This document shows positions 17,234-24,060 of a stretch of 25,061 bases of DNA, piece by piece. The notes below the pieces were generated by a model. The model had not been told where the DNA came from, searched no databases, and saw only the letters and a list, made by a program, of their open reading frames with translations. Location of the stretch: positions 1 to 25,061 of the IMG/VR virus record IMGVR_UViG_3300025767_000119. The stretch is one strand, 5' to 3'. The position numbers were made by a program, and so were the translations under genes. The stretch is from a virus. The stretch's first letter is position 1. Each line of letters starts with the position of its first letter.

Positions 17234-17845
17234 ATGCAACAAAGCTTAATAGACTTATTCGAAGTTACTAAAGATGATCTTAACCCTGATCGAAAAAACC
17301 TGCGTTTATATTGCGATATGGACGGAGTACTGTGTGATTTTAGAGGTAGGTTTGAAGACCTATTCGGAAGAGGTCCTAGAGAGGTAGAGGCAGATAAAGG
17401 AGCTCCATACTTTTGGGCGATGATTCGAAATGTCGGAGTTAAGTACTGGTCAAGAATGCCATGGACCCCAGGAGGTAAAACCTTATGGAGTGCTATCAAA
17501 GAATATGAACCTAAACTACTCACAGCTCCCCCTCGAAAGAAAGGAGATTTCCACGCATTAGATCCAATTACAATGCAAGGAAAGACAGAGTGGGCAGAAA
17601 GTAATCTAAATCTATCTGCATCTGATATCGTATTTAAGAAATCTAAGGACAAGAAACTAATCGCTCAACAAGATGTAGCGAATGGATTAATACCAATCCT
17701 TATTGATGACAGAGAAGACAACATTGCAGGATGGGAAGCAGCAGGCGGGGTAGGTATACTTCACCCAGAAAACGGTAATCCATCTGAAGTTATAAAGAAG
17801 ATAAAAGAGTTATATGAAGGAGAATCAACTCAAGAAGGAGTTTAA
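17234..17845 (+). CDS. HAD-superfamily phosphatase (5'-nucleotidase-like)
   Basis: A 203-aa HAD hydrolase. Motif I is YCDMDGVLCDF (nucleophile D28, acid D30), motif II is LLTAPP (T97), motif III is in KKSKDKKLIA (about 135-144), and motif IV is ILIDDREDN (D158, D159). The layout resembles small deoxyribonucleotidases and the phosphatase half of T4 polynucleotide kinase. An N-terminal extension MQQSLIDLFEV precedes the domain and has the amphipathic character seen in neighbouring proteins. It lies 3 nt after the nucleotidyltransferase/peptidase gene and overlaps the next gene by 32 nt. Together with the upstream P-loop kinase it recreates the kinase-plus-phosphatase pairing of end-healing enzymes, but nucleotide salvage is equally possible. 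Confidence 0.82.
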   Translation: MQQSLIDLFEVTKDDLNPDRKNLRLYCDMDGVLCDFRGRFEDLFGRGPREVEADKGAPYFWAMIRNVGVKYWSRMPWTPGGKTLWSAIKEYEPKLLTAPPRKKGDFHALDPITMQGKTEWAESNLNLSASDIVFKKSKDKKLIAQQDVANGLIPILIDDREDNIAGWEAAGGVGILHPENGNPSEVIKKIKELYEGESTQEGV

Positions 17846-18386
17846 GACCCGGGACGTTGAAAGAGCTCGAAATATAGTCAAGAAAGACTACACTAGTAAA
17901 ACTGTAGCTGGAACAGGTTATAAGAAACAGAGAGAGAAGCATAGTGAAGGAGATACCTGGGAAGAAGACGGGAAGACTTGGACTATAAAGAACGGTATTA
18001 GACAAACTATAACTAAGTTAGATGCTGCTAAAAAAGCAGCTCAAGTACCGTTAAAATGTCCTAAGTGTAGCGGACCGATGAATTACCATCTAAGTAAGAA
18101 GATGTATAAGATTCATAAGATGTGCTTTGACTGTGTTATAGATATGGAAGCAGGATTACGTCGAGCAGGATTATACGATGCTTATGAAAAAGCAATGGTT
18201 ACTGGAGGTATCCGAGCATTTGCAAAAGATATTGAACAGTGGGTTTTAGAGGCATATGAGAGTGAAAACTACGTTACAGAAGACGGAGTTGTCGAAGAAT
18301 GGAATTCAAATGATCAAGCAAAGCAACGTGCTTTAGCCAACGTAAAGGAGTTTATAGACCATGTAAACGAGTCATTAGAAGAGTAG
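17814..18386 (+). CDS. Zinc-ribbon-like conserved phage protein, unknown function
   Basis: A 190-aa protein. A Lys/Arg-rich N-terminus (EFKTRDVERARNIVKKDY) is followed by a small strand motif GDTWEEDGKTWTIKNGI and then a probable zinc site made of C82-P-K-C85 and C104-F-D-C107. The C-terminal half is acidic helix. I associate this architecture with proteins found in many marine T4-like phages, but I know of no established function. DNA- or RNA-binding is a reasonable guess from the basic N-terminus and zinc knuckle. The start lies 32 nt inside the HAD gene; a later start would lose the conserved-looking basic region, so I keep it. A promoter-bearing gap follows. Confidence 0.72.
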   Translation: MKENQLKKEFKTRDVERARNIVKKDYTSKTVAGTGYKKQREKHSEGDTWEEDGKTWTIKNGIRQTITKLDAAKKAAQVPLKCPKCSGPMNYHLSKKMYKIHKMCFDCVIDMEAGLRRAGLYDAYEKAMVTGGIRAFAKDIEQWVLEAYESENYVTEDGVVEEWNSNDQAKQRALANVKEFIDHVNESLEE

Positions 18387-18387
18387 G

Positions 18388-18398
18388 CTATTTATTAG
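18388..18398 (+). promoter_or_regulatory. Candidate late promoter element (CTATTTATWAK), copy 4
   Basis: CTATTTATTAG starts 2 nt after the upstream stop codon and 36 nt before the ATG at 18424. It fits the six-site consensus. The intervening leader is AT-rich (TATACTG, then ACAAAAAATACT) with no Shine-Dalgarno. Confidence 0.45.
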
Positions 18399-18423
18399 TA
18401 TACTGTTTCTTACAAAAAATACT

Positions 18424-18795
18424 ATGACTCAGAAAGAATTGCTAGAAAATGTATTAAGTGAGCTAGGTTCCATTAAAAAGGGAATGCCTAACGGAGAGCT
18501 TAAACACATGGCAAGAACTATAGACGAACTAAGAGATAATCAATCACTAATGAAAGACGATATCTCAGATTTAAAAAAGACGTTATTAGATCCTAACGAC
18601 GGAGTCATTGTGAACACTAATAAGAACACAGACTTCAGACGAGAGCGTGAACGTAAGATTGAGTACTACGACAATATTATCGTAGAATTCAAAAAAATGC
18701 AAGACTGGAAAAACGGCGTCACAAGAGCATTATGGATCGTATTCACAGTATTAGCAGGAATTATTATTAAGTTTTTAGCCGAAATGCAACCGTGA
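18424..18795 (+). CDS. Tail-anchored membrane protein with coiled coil (XhlA/holin-accessory-like)
   Basis: A 123-aa protein with a helical, charged N-terminal part (ELLENVLSELG, then a heptad-like ARTIDELRDNQSLMKDDI), a basic middle (DFRRERERKIEY), and a single C-terminal membrane segment at about residues 100-118 (ALWIVFTVLAGIIIKFLA). The shape, an N-terminal coiled coil and C-terminal anchor, is that of XhlA-type lysis-associated proteins, but it also fits a membrane-docked virion or takeover protein. It is the first gene after a candidate late promoter, and its stop overlaps the GTG start of the next gene. Lysis function is a guess from topology. Confidence 0.68.
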   Translation: MTQKELLENVLSELGSIKKGMPNGELKHMARTIDELRDNQSLMKDDISDLKKTLLDPNDGVIVNTNKNTDFRRERERKIEYYDNIIVEFKKMQDWKNGVTRALWIVFTVLAGIIIKFLAEMQP

Positions 18796-19010
18796 ATAAG
18801 ATAGATAAGAAATACGGCATCGGCACAACAGCTCTAATGAGAGATGTACTGCAGGAGATGGTTAGAAAGATCTTAGCAGAAAAGAAGAGGCCTGGACTCT
18901 GGGCTAATATTAATGCTAAGAAAAAGAGAGGTGAGAAAGCTTCTCACGGTAACTCTAAGGCACATAAAGATGCAGTAGCAGCTGGTAAGAAGATTAAGAA
19001 AAGTAGCTGA
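18792..19010 (+). CDS. Small basic protein with GTG start, unknown function
   Basis: A 72-aa, strongly basic protein. It starts with GTG inside GTGA, overlapping the upstream stop by 4 nt. An N-terminal helix (LMRDVLQEMVRKILAEKKR) resembles the amphipathic leaders of neighbouring proteins, with LQE and LAE steps. The rest (PGLWANINAKKKRGEKA, then SHGNSKAHKDAVAAGKKIKK) is Lys/Gly-rich and probably nucleic-acid-binding. The PGLWANINAKKKR stretch is a pattern I recall from many phage proteins without a known role. It might be a DNA-condensing internal head protein. The next possible short ORF starts in its stop codon (TGATG). Confidence 0.65.
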   Translation: MNKIDKKYGIGTTALMRDVLQEMVRKILAEKKRPGLWANINAKKKRGEKASHGNSKAHKDAVAAGKKIKKSS

Positions 19011-19087
19011 TGAAGTTTCCTATTCCATTTTCACCGGAGAAGAACTACGCCAGGGGATGTAGGAGATCAAATATAATGTTTTTGTAG
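19010..19087 (+). CDS. Possible 25-residue ORF overlapping the previous stop (TGATG)
   Basis: A short open frame starts at the ATG formed by the upstream TGA (TGATG) and runs 25 codons to a TAG. Its product is basic and contains SPEKNYARGCRRSNI. The stop-start overlap is the same device used by real neighbours, but the length gives little statistical support. It may be a small peptide, or the remnant of a longer gene. It occupies most of the 93-nt gap before the next clear gene. A TATAAT at 19072-19077 is also present in this gap. Confidence 0.22.
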   Translation: MKFPIPFSPEKNYARGCRRSNIMFL

Positions 19088-19103
19088 TTTCCATTATACA
19101 GCT

Positions 19104-19319
19104 ATGACCAGAGGAGAATTAACAGAGATTATAAAAGAAGTACTTGTAGAGATGCAAGAAGCTGAAAGTGTACATAAGCCAATGAATCCCGGTATATTGA
19201 AGAACCGGTTAGGTAAATTATCTTGCACTAAAGTGAGGAAAGAGCGTGGTAAACTTAAAGACAAAGGTACTACGTTCGCAAAAGCTTTACAAAGATACCT
19301 TAACTACCATTGCAAATAA
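19104..19319 (+). CDS. Small basic protein with amphipathic N-terminus, unknown function
   Basis: A 71-aa protein. Residues 1-20 form an amphipathic, acidic helix (RGELTEIIKEVLVEMQEAE) with an (L/I)xE step, LVE, that could be a prohead-protease site. The remainder is basic (PGILKNRLGKLSCTKVRKER) and ends in ALQRYLNYHCK with a conserved-looking NYHC. I recall similar short proteins from marine phages but no assigned function. The acidic leader plus basic body is what an internal head protein would look like. It is preceded by a 93-nt gap with no CTATTTAT motif and followed by copy 5 of that motif immediately after its stop. Confidence 0.68.
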   Translation: MTRGELTEIIKEVLVEMQEAESVHKPMNPGILKNRLGKLSCTKVRKERGKLKDKGTTFAKALQRYLNYHCK

Positions 19320-19330
19320 CTATTTATTAG
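19320..19330 (+). promoter_or_regulatory. Candidate late promoter element (CTATTTATWAK), copy 5
   Basis: CTATTTATTAG begins directly after the TAA of the upstream gene, 30 nt before the ATG at 19350. It fits the six-site consensus. A second partial copy, CTATTTCTA (about 19335), follows within the leader. Confidence 0.45.
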
Positions 19331-19349
19331 AAACTATTTCTATAGAATT

Positions 19350-20345
19350 ATGACTTACGAAGAATTACAGAACAGGTTAAGTAGAGTTGAGACAGCTATC
19401 ACAGCTCTAAAAACTGGTAGTTATCACGATCTAGATTTTAATGTAGAGCAGACTCTCGGACAATTAGAGCATACAAAAACAGCTTTACAAGAACAGCTAA
19501 GCACTCTATCAGAGGATAAGGAACCAGAGCACCTACTAAAGCCATTAGAAAAGAAAATCGATAAAGCAGTAGATAAGCAAAAAGCATCACCAGATACTGC
19601 AGCATTAGCTTTATTAGCAAACATCAATAAAAATGTAGCTTTAGACCATAATATCACCTTTAAAACCTGGACTGATGATTTAAGAGCTCATGCTCCACAA
19701 GTTGTAAACAGATTAAAAGCAGCATTAGAAGGTAAGTTTAAATATTACGGAGACCTATTAGATGTAGATTATGCAGGATTAGAGAGAGAATTAGAGAAAG
19801 CAGAGTACACCGGTACTAGAAGCTTACCTGATAACACAGCTGCATTAAAAGCTTTGATGATCAAGAAAGTAGAAGAAGGTGAGACAACAGATAGCCACGT
19901 TATCACTAAAGATCAAACATCTAGAAGAGAAGTAGAAAAGGTAGCGAGAGAGAAAGGAGTATCTACTCCAGAATTTAAGAAGAAGGTACAGAACGCTAAA
20001 CCAGGTGATACGTTTAATCTAGAGGAAGATCACCAACACAATCCAAACGACGATTCAGATATGGCTAAGATTCAATTACTACAAGTAGCTGAGTATGCTC
20101 ATGAATTGTTAGAAATGATTAAGAACGGTCAAGAATTGGATGCTTGGATTCAAGCTAAGATTACTAAGATTGCTGATTACATCGGAACAGTAAAACATTA
20201 TTTAGAAGGAGAAGAGTACTTAGATGCTGAGTACGGTAAAGATCATCCAGCACACGGCGACTCAAATTTCTATAACGATATCCCAGAAGAATATAAAGCA
20301 ATGTATGAATCATGGGTAGCTTCTCAAAAGACGATCAATGAATAA
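19350..20345 (+). CDS. Helical protein with C-terminal QLLxVAEYAxEL module, probable virion/head-associated
   Basis: A 331-aa, strongly helical, charged protein. Residues 1 to about 75 are coiled-coil-like (LSRVETAITALKTG, then LGQLEHTKTALQEQLSTL). The middle contains TDSHVITKDQTSRREVEKVA. Near residues 236-290 is a compact helical module (QLLQVAEYAHELLEMI, then LDAWIQAKITKIADYIGTVK and HYLEGEEY) that I recall as a recurring segment in structural or unknown proteins of marine T4-like phages. There is no catalytic motif. A scaffold or internal head role is plausible given the preceding candidate late promoter, the position just upstream of terminase and portal, and the acidic helical composition. 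It overlaps the next gene by 8 nt. Confidence 0.7.
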   Translation: MTYEELQNRLSRVETAITALKTGSYHDLDFNVEQTLGQLEHTKTALQEQLSTLSEDKEPEHLLKPLEKKIDKAVDKQKASPDTAALALLANINKNVALDHNITFKTWTDDLRAHAPQVVNRLKAALEGKFKYYGDLLDVDYAGLERELEKAEYTGTRSLPDNTAALKALMIKKVEEGETTDSHVITKDQTSRREVEKVAREKGVSTPEFKKKVQNAKPGDTFNLEEDHQHNPNDDSDMAKIQLLQVAEYAHELLEMIKNGQELDAWIQAKITKIADYIGTVKHYLEGEEYLDAEYGKDHPAHGDSNFYNDIPEEYKAMYESWVASQKTINE

Positions 20346-20835
20346 GCAAGAGATTAGACAATTACTAGAAGAAGTTTACTTTGAAGTATTAGAGGAAAAC
20401 TTACTTAAAGAGGATACTCTAAAGACATCTACTCAGATGATCTTAGGAAAGTTTCCTACATTACGAGATACTATTGAAAAACTCTTAACAAAAGAGTACG
20501 ATCATTTTATTGACGAGATTCATTGGGTATCTCCTAAACCCTCTACCTTTAAGGTACAGTTTAAGAGTGGTCAGTCATTCATCTTAAAGTGGTTAGGAAA
20601 AGGATTTCAAGCACAAGTAGAGGGCAAGAGATTCTTTCTCAACAACGTATCTGAATATCAATCAGCACTAGATAGAATCAACGAACTATTAAAGAACGGC
20701 CCTGTTAGTGCTGCTGATGAATTCGGAGAAGATGAAGGATTTGATGACTCTGGAGCATTTGACTCAGAACCATCAGCAGATTCAGGAACAACAGACGCTG
20801 AAGGAGAAGACGTATTTGACACAGGAGAAGAGTAG
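20338..20835 (+). CDS. Protein with amphipathic N-terminus and acidic C-terminal tail, unknown function
   Basis: A 165-aa protein in three parts. The first is an N-terminal amphipathic helix (KQEIRQLLEEVYFEVLEENL). The second is a folded middle of about 90 residues with beta strands (STFKVQFKSGQSFILKWLG). The third is a low-complexity acidic tail from about residue 125 made of Asp, Glu, Ser, Gly and Ala. Such tails are common in DNA mimics and scaffold-like proteins, but nothing here fixes the function. The start overlaps the upstream gene by 8 nt; the stop is one base before the ATG of the next gene. Confidence 0.7.
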   Translation: MNKQEIRQLLEEVYFEVLEENLLKEDTLKTSTQMILGKFPTLRDTIEKLLTKEYDHFIDEIHWVSPKPSTFKVQFKSGQSFILKWLGKGFQAQVEGKRFFLNNVSEYQSALDRINELLKNGPVSAADEFGEDEGFDDSGAFDSEPSADSGTTDAEGEDVFDTGEE

Positions 20836-20836
20836 T

Positions 20837-21802
20837 ATGGAGTTGATCGATAAGATTTTACAGGAATGGTCTTGGAGAACTGAGAAAGGATACCCCGATC
20901 TTAATAATGAAGAAGATCTTAAGATACTGAGAGAAGTTTTTGATATTGATCTTGTTAACGAAGCTGATAACAGCTCTTTCGACGCTATTATAGAAGAGAC
21001 TTTCAAAGAAAGTATCCCCGCAGTAAAAGGAAAGTACAGATTACCAGAAGCAACCTCAGAATTTAAAATCGACAGTGCCGATCAAGAAGCATTTAAAGCA
21101 CTCTTTTACAAAGCACCTGATAAGAGTGTAGGAAACGGAGAGGTAGCTTTATACTGGTTGTTTAATTACGCTAACCCAAAGAACCCAGCCGATAGAGCTA
21201 AAGAGAATAGAGGAGCAGATGATCCTGACCTACTGGTGGATGGAAGCGGTCTTGAAGTTAAATCTTATAATTCACATGATAAAAAGAGTACTTTAGGTAA
21301 ATTTAAGAGTGATGTTGAATCGAGAAAGTTAATAAACGCTCTCTTCGGTATTACGAACATGTATAAGGTATTCGGAGAAGAAGGTTCTTTTAATTCTGAA
21401 GTAGTATTTAATATGGCGATCTTACGAGACGCTTTTCAGGAAGTACTTAATATTCAAAAGATCTTTGCAGAAGATAATGTCAGGGAAGTTTTAGGATCGT
21501 ATGCCGTATTTGCAGATATGCAAAAACAGGTTAACACCTTGCTAAGTATGGTAGAATCTAAAGATCCTGAAGAGTTAGCGAAAAAGGTAATGGTAACGTT
21601 ACTTAAGACAAAGCTTGAGAAAAAGCCCGGAGCCGGTAACTACATTATAAACTTAAAAGAAAGTAACCCATTTGACATCAAGGTATTTAGAATACCTGAA
21701 GATATTGAAGGAGGGTTGATGGAGAAGTCTTTCGAACACTTAGCAAAAAACACAGCAGTTAACTCTGCAGAGATTCAATTTAAGTACAGTATATTTGATT
21801 AA
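20837..21802 (+). CDS. PD-(D/E)XK nuclease-like protein
   Basis: A 321-aa protein. I place the start at 20837, one base after the upstream stop, rather than at an ATG further upstream (20708) that would need a 128-nt overlap through the acidic tail of the neighbour. The N-terminus (MELIDKILQEWSWRTEKGYP) again has the amphipathic LxE step. A nuclease-type core is visible: GEVALYWLF with E102, then ADDPDLLVDGSG (P130, D131) and LEVKSY (E140, K142), matching PD-x8-ExK. The following TLGKFKSDVESRKL and the C-terminal domain are unassigned. It might be a virion-borne or host-DNA-degrading nuclease. Six bases separate it from the membrane-protein gene pair. Confidence 0.68.
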   Translation: MELIDKILQEWSWRTEKGYPDLNNEEDLKILREVFDIDLVNEADNSSFDAIIEETFKESIPAVKGKYRLPEATSEFKIDSADQEAFKALFYKAPDKSVGNGEVALYWLFNYANPKNPADRAKENRGADDPDLLVDGSGLEVKSYNSHDKKSTLGKFKSDVESRKLINALFGITNMYKVFGEEGSFNSEVVFNMAILRDAFQEVLNIQKIFAEDNVREVLGSYAVFADMQKQVNTLLSMVESKDPEELAKKVMVTLLKTKLEKKPGAGNYIINLKESNPFDIKVFRIPEDIEGGLMEKSFEHLAKNTAVNSAEIQFKYSIFD

Positions 21803-21807
21803 CAAAT

Positions 21808-22152
21808 ATGAAATTAAAGGTTAATAATTTAATGGTTCTAGTAGCAGTAGCAATTGCTGCAATGTATGCTTTCGGTTTACTCACTCCAATGAATAACAGA
21901 GCTAAGGAGAAGTTAGACGCTTATATAGAAAAGAGTCAAGCAGTAGTAGATTCCTTAGAGAACCATATTACTCTATTAGACATAGAGAATGATATGTTAC
22001 AGTCACAAGTCGACAGTGCTTTAGCTGCTATTGGTATTGAGGAAGAAAAACGTAAACAACAAAGAGATGCATTCGATCGTAAAATTGCTAAGCTTAATAA
22101 GCTTTCTGCTTCTGAGCTTTCCAGCTATTTCACAGAACGTTATAGTAAATAA
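21808..22152 (+). CDS. Membrane-anchored coiled-coil protein, candidate inner-membrane spanin
   Basis: A 114-aa protein with one N-terminal membrane segment (about residues 8-26, LMVLVAVAIAAMYAFGLL) after two Lys residues, which predicts a cytoplasmic N-terminus and periplasmic body. Residues 33-98 are a long charged coiled coil (AYIEKSQAVVDSLENHITLL), and the end carries SASELSSYFTERY. This is the topology of Rz-type inner-membrane spanins. The following gene starts inside it in another frame with an 85-nt overlap, another spanin-like feature. Spanin function is inferred from topology and arrangement; a structural tail-anchored role cannot be excluded. Confidence 0.65.
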   Translation: MKLKVNNLMVLVAVAIAAMYAFGLLTPMNNRAKEKLDAYIEKSQAVVDSLENHITLLDIENDMLQSQVDSALAAIGIEEEKRKQQRDAFDRKIAKLNKLSASELSSYFTERYSK

Positions 22153-22483
22153 CGGCGATACTTTAGTTTGCATTCCCTCAAAGATTGCAAAAGAAATTAT
22201 TACTGATCTAGAACAAGGAGACCTCTGTCAAGCAGAGTTAGAAAGTTACTTAAGAGACATTCAAAGTCTTAATCAAGCAATGACTGCTAAAGACGGTCAG
22301 ATCGCCAATCTCATTGGTATTAAAAACAACCTCAATGGCGTCATTGACGAAAAGAATAGTCAAATAGAAAAGCAAAAGAAGTACCAAGCTACCTTAAGAA
22401 GACAGCGCAAATGGAATCTATATAAAGGCTGGATGGGAGGTACAGTCGTAGGAACTGTTATTGGAATAATTATAATGTTATGA
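22067..22483 (+). CDS. Secreted coiled-coil protein with C-terminal membrane segment, candidate spanin partner
   Basis: From the ATG at 22067 the product is 138 aa. It starts with a signal-peptide-like stretch (MHSIVKLLSLISFLLLSF, then PAIS-Q as a likely signal peptidase I site), continues as a periplasmic coiled coil (about residues 40-108) with two Cys (36 and 53), and ends in a hydrophobic segment (WMGGTVVGTVIGIIIML) preceded by basic RRQRKW. An upstream ATG at 22031 would add 12 charged residues and spoil the signal peptide, so I prefer 22067. It lacks a lipobox Cys, so it is not a classical Rz1, but a protein tethered at its C-terminus and exported at its N-terminus could bridge the envelope with the upstream gene product. 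The stop overlaps the terminase start (ATGA). Confidence 0.62.
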   Translation: MHSIVKLLSLISFLLLSFPAISQNVIVNNGDTLVCIPSKIAKEIITDLEQGDLCQAELESYLRDIQSLNQAMTAKDGQIANLIGIKNNLNGVIDEKNSQIEKQKKYQATLRRQRKWNLYKGWMGGTVVGTVIGIIIML

Positions 22484-24057
22484 GTCAACAAGACGTAAAA
22501 AAGATTATCATACAGGAGTACGCTAAGTGTGCAAAGGATCCCGAGTACTTCATGAAGAAGTATTGCTACATCCAGCACCCACAGAGAGGCCGTATCTTAT
22601 TTAACCTGTATCCATTCCAAGGAAAGGTACTACATTTATTTAAGGATCATCAATTTCTTATTACTCTTAAGTCTAGGCAGTTAGGTATTTCTACTTTAGC
22701 AGCAGGGTATAGTCTATGGTTAATGATCTTTCATAAGGATAAAAACGTCCTTGCTCTTGCAACTACTCAAGCTACAGCTCGAAACTTAGTAAACAAGGTA
22801 CAGTTTATGTACAAAGAGCTTCCGAGCTGGCTAAGATTGAAAGCAGTAGAAGACAACAAACTGTCCTTAAGACTCACAAACGGTTCAAGAATATCTGCTA
22901 AATCTTCTAATTCAGATGCAGCACGTTCAGAAGCAGTATCACTACTGCTTATTGATGAGGCAGCATTTATTGACAATATTGACGAAACGTTTGCAGCAGC
23001 TCAACAAACACTAGCTACTGGAGGTCAATGTATGGCTCTATCAACTCCTAACGGTATTGGTAACTGGTTCCACCAGACTTGGGAAAAAGCTGAAACTGGA
23101 GAAAATAGTTTCATACCAATTAAGCTACCGTGGACAGTACATCCTGAAAGAGATCAAACTTGGAGAGACCAACAGGATAGAGACCTAGGTCCTAGAATGG
23201 CTGCTCAAGAATGTGACTGTGACTTCTTATCATCAGGTGATACAGTATTTGAACCAGAAGATCTTATCTACATGGAGACTACTACTAAAAAGGATCCAAT
23301 AGAAAGAAGAGGTGTGGACAGTAACTTATGGATATGGGAATACCCAGACTACATGAAATCTTATATGGTCGTAGCTGATGTCGCTAGAGGTGATGGACAG
23401 GATTTTTCTACCTTCCACGTTTTTGATATTGAAGCCTCTTGTCAAGTAGCAGAGTTTAGGAGTAAGATCCCTCCTAAAGAATTCGGAAACATATTGGTAG
23501 GGATATCCACAGAGTACAATAACGCTCTATTAGTAGTAGAGAATGCATCTATTGGATGGGCTACTATCGACCAGATTATTACTAGAGAATATTCAAACCT
23601 ATATTACTCATCTAAATCAGATCAAGAGACCGTACAATCGTATATGTCTAAGTTTGAGAACGATAAACTAGTACCTGGATTCTCTATGACAGCACGCACT
23701 CGTCCATTAGTTATCGCTAAGATGATGGAGTACATAAGAGAGAAAGCCGTTACTGTTCAATCAGATAGGCTCTTAAAAGAGATGAGGGTATTTGTATGGA
23801 AGAACGGTAAAGCACAGGCACAGACAAGTTATAATGATGATTTAGTAATGGCATTTGCTACCGGCCTATACGTTAGAGATACAGCTCTACGACTAAGGCA
23901 GCAAGGAATGGATTTAGCTAGAGCTCAACTATCCTCATTTAATAACCTAAATAATCGCAACTCCGCTATAATAAATGTTGCTAATACGCAAAATAATCCG
24001 TATATTATAGATAATGGATCCGGTACCCAAGAGGATATATCTTGGTTATTTAAGTAA
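22480..24057 (+). CDS. 17: Large terminase subunit, gp17-like
   Basis: A 525-aa packaging motor (T4 gp17 is about 610 aa). The ATPase half has an adenine-binding region YPFQGKVLHLF, a Walker A of the form KSRQLGIST (residues 64-72), a Walker B LLLIDEAAF with D159 and E160, and the coupling motif STPNG (188-192). The nuclease half has VVADVARGDG with D300, VVENASIGW with E354, and NDDLVMAF with D453/D454, corresponding to the T4 catalytic Asp-Glu-Asp. The Walker A lacks the usual Lys before S/T (Ile70 in its place), so Lys64 or Arg66 may take over. It cuts concatemers and drives DNA into the prohead through the portal encoded next door. It overlaps the upstream gene by 4 nt. Confidence 0.95.
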   Translation: MSQQDVKKIIIQEYAKCAKDPEYFMKKYCYIQHPQRGRILFNLYPFQGKVLHLFKDHQFLITLKSRQLGISTLAAGYSLWLMIFHKDKNVLALATTQATARNLVNKVQFMYKELPSWLRLKAVEDNKLSLRLTNGSRISAKSSNSDAARSEAVSLLLIDEAAFIDNIDETFAAAQQTLATGGQCMALSTPNGIGNWFHQTWEKAETGENSFIPIKLPWTVHPERDQTWRDQQDRDLGPRMAAQECDCDFLSSGDTVFEPEDLIYMETTTKKDPIERRGVDSNLWIWEYPDYMKSYMVVADVARGDGQDFSTFHVFDIEASCQVAEFRSKIPPKEFGNILVGISTEYNNALLVVENASIGWATIDQIITREYSNLYYSSKSDQETVQSYMSKFENDKLVPGFSMTARTRPLVIAKMMEYIREKAVTVQSDRLLKEMRVFVWKNGKAQAQTSYNDDLVMAFATGLYVRDTALRLRQQGMDLARAQLSSFNNLNNRNSAIINVANTQNNPYIIDNGSGTQEDISWLFK

Positions 24058-24060
24058 GAT

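Noticed and set aside
17170-17652. Open reading frame of 160 codons on the minus strand
   Set aside because: It is antisense to the HAD phosphatase gene, whose motifs are complete; all supported genes are on the + strand.
20708-20836. Upstream ATG extending the nuclease-like gene at its 5' end
   Set aside because: The extension is a frame-shifted reading of the acidic tail of the upstream gene. The ATG at 20837, one base after that gene's stop, gives a sensible amphipathic N-terminus.
22031-22066. Earlier ATG for the candidate spanin partner
   Set aside because: It would place charged residues ahead of a clean signal peptide that starts at 22067.
22067-22483. Rz1-type lipoprotein
   Set aside because: There is no lipobox Cys after the signal peptide (the site reads PAIS-Q).
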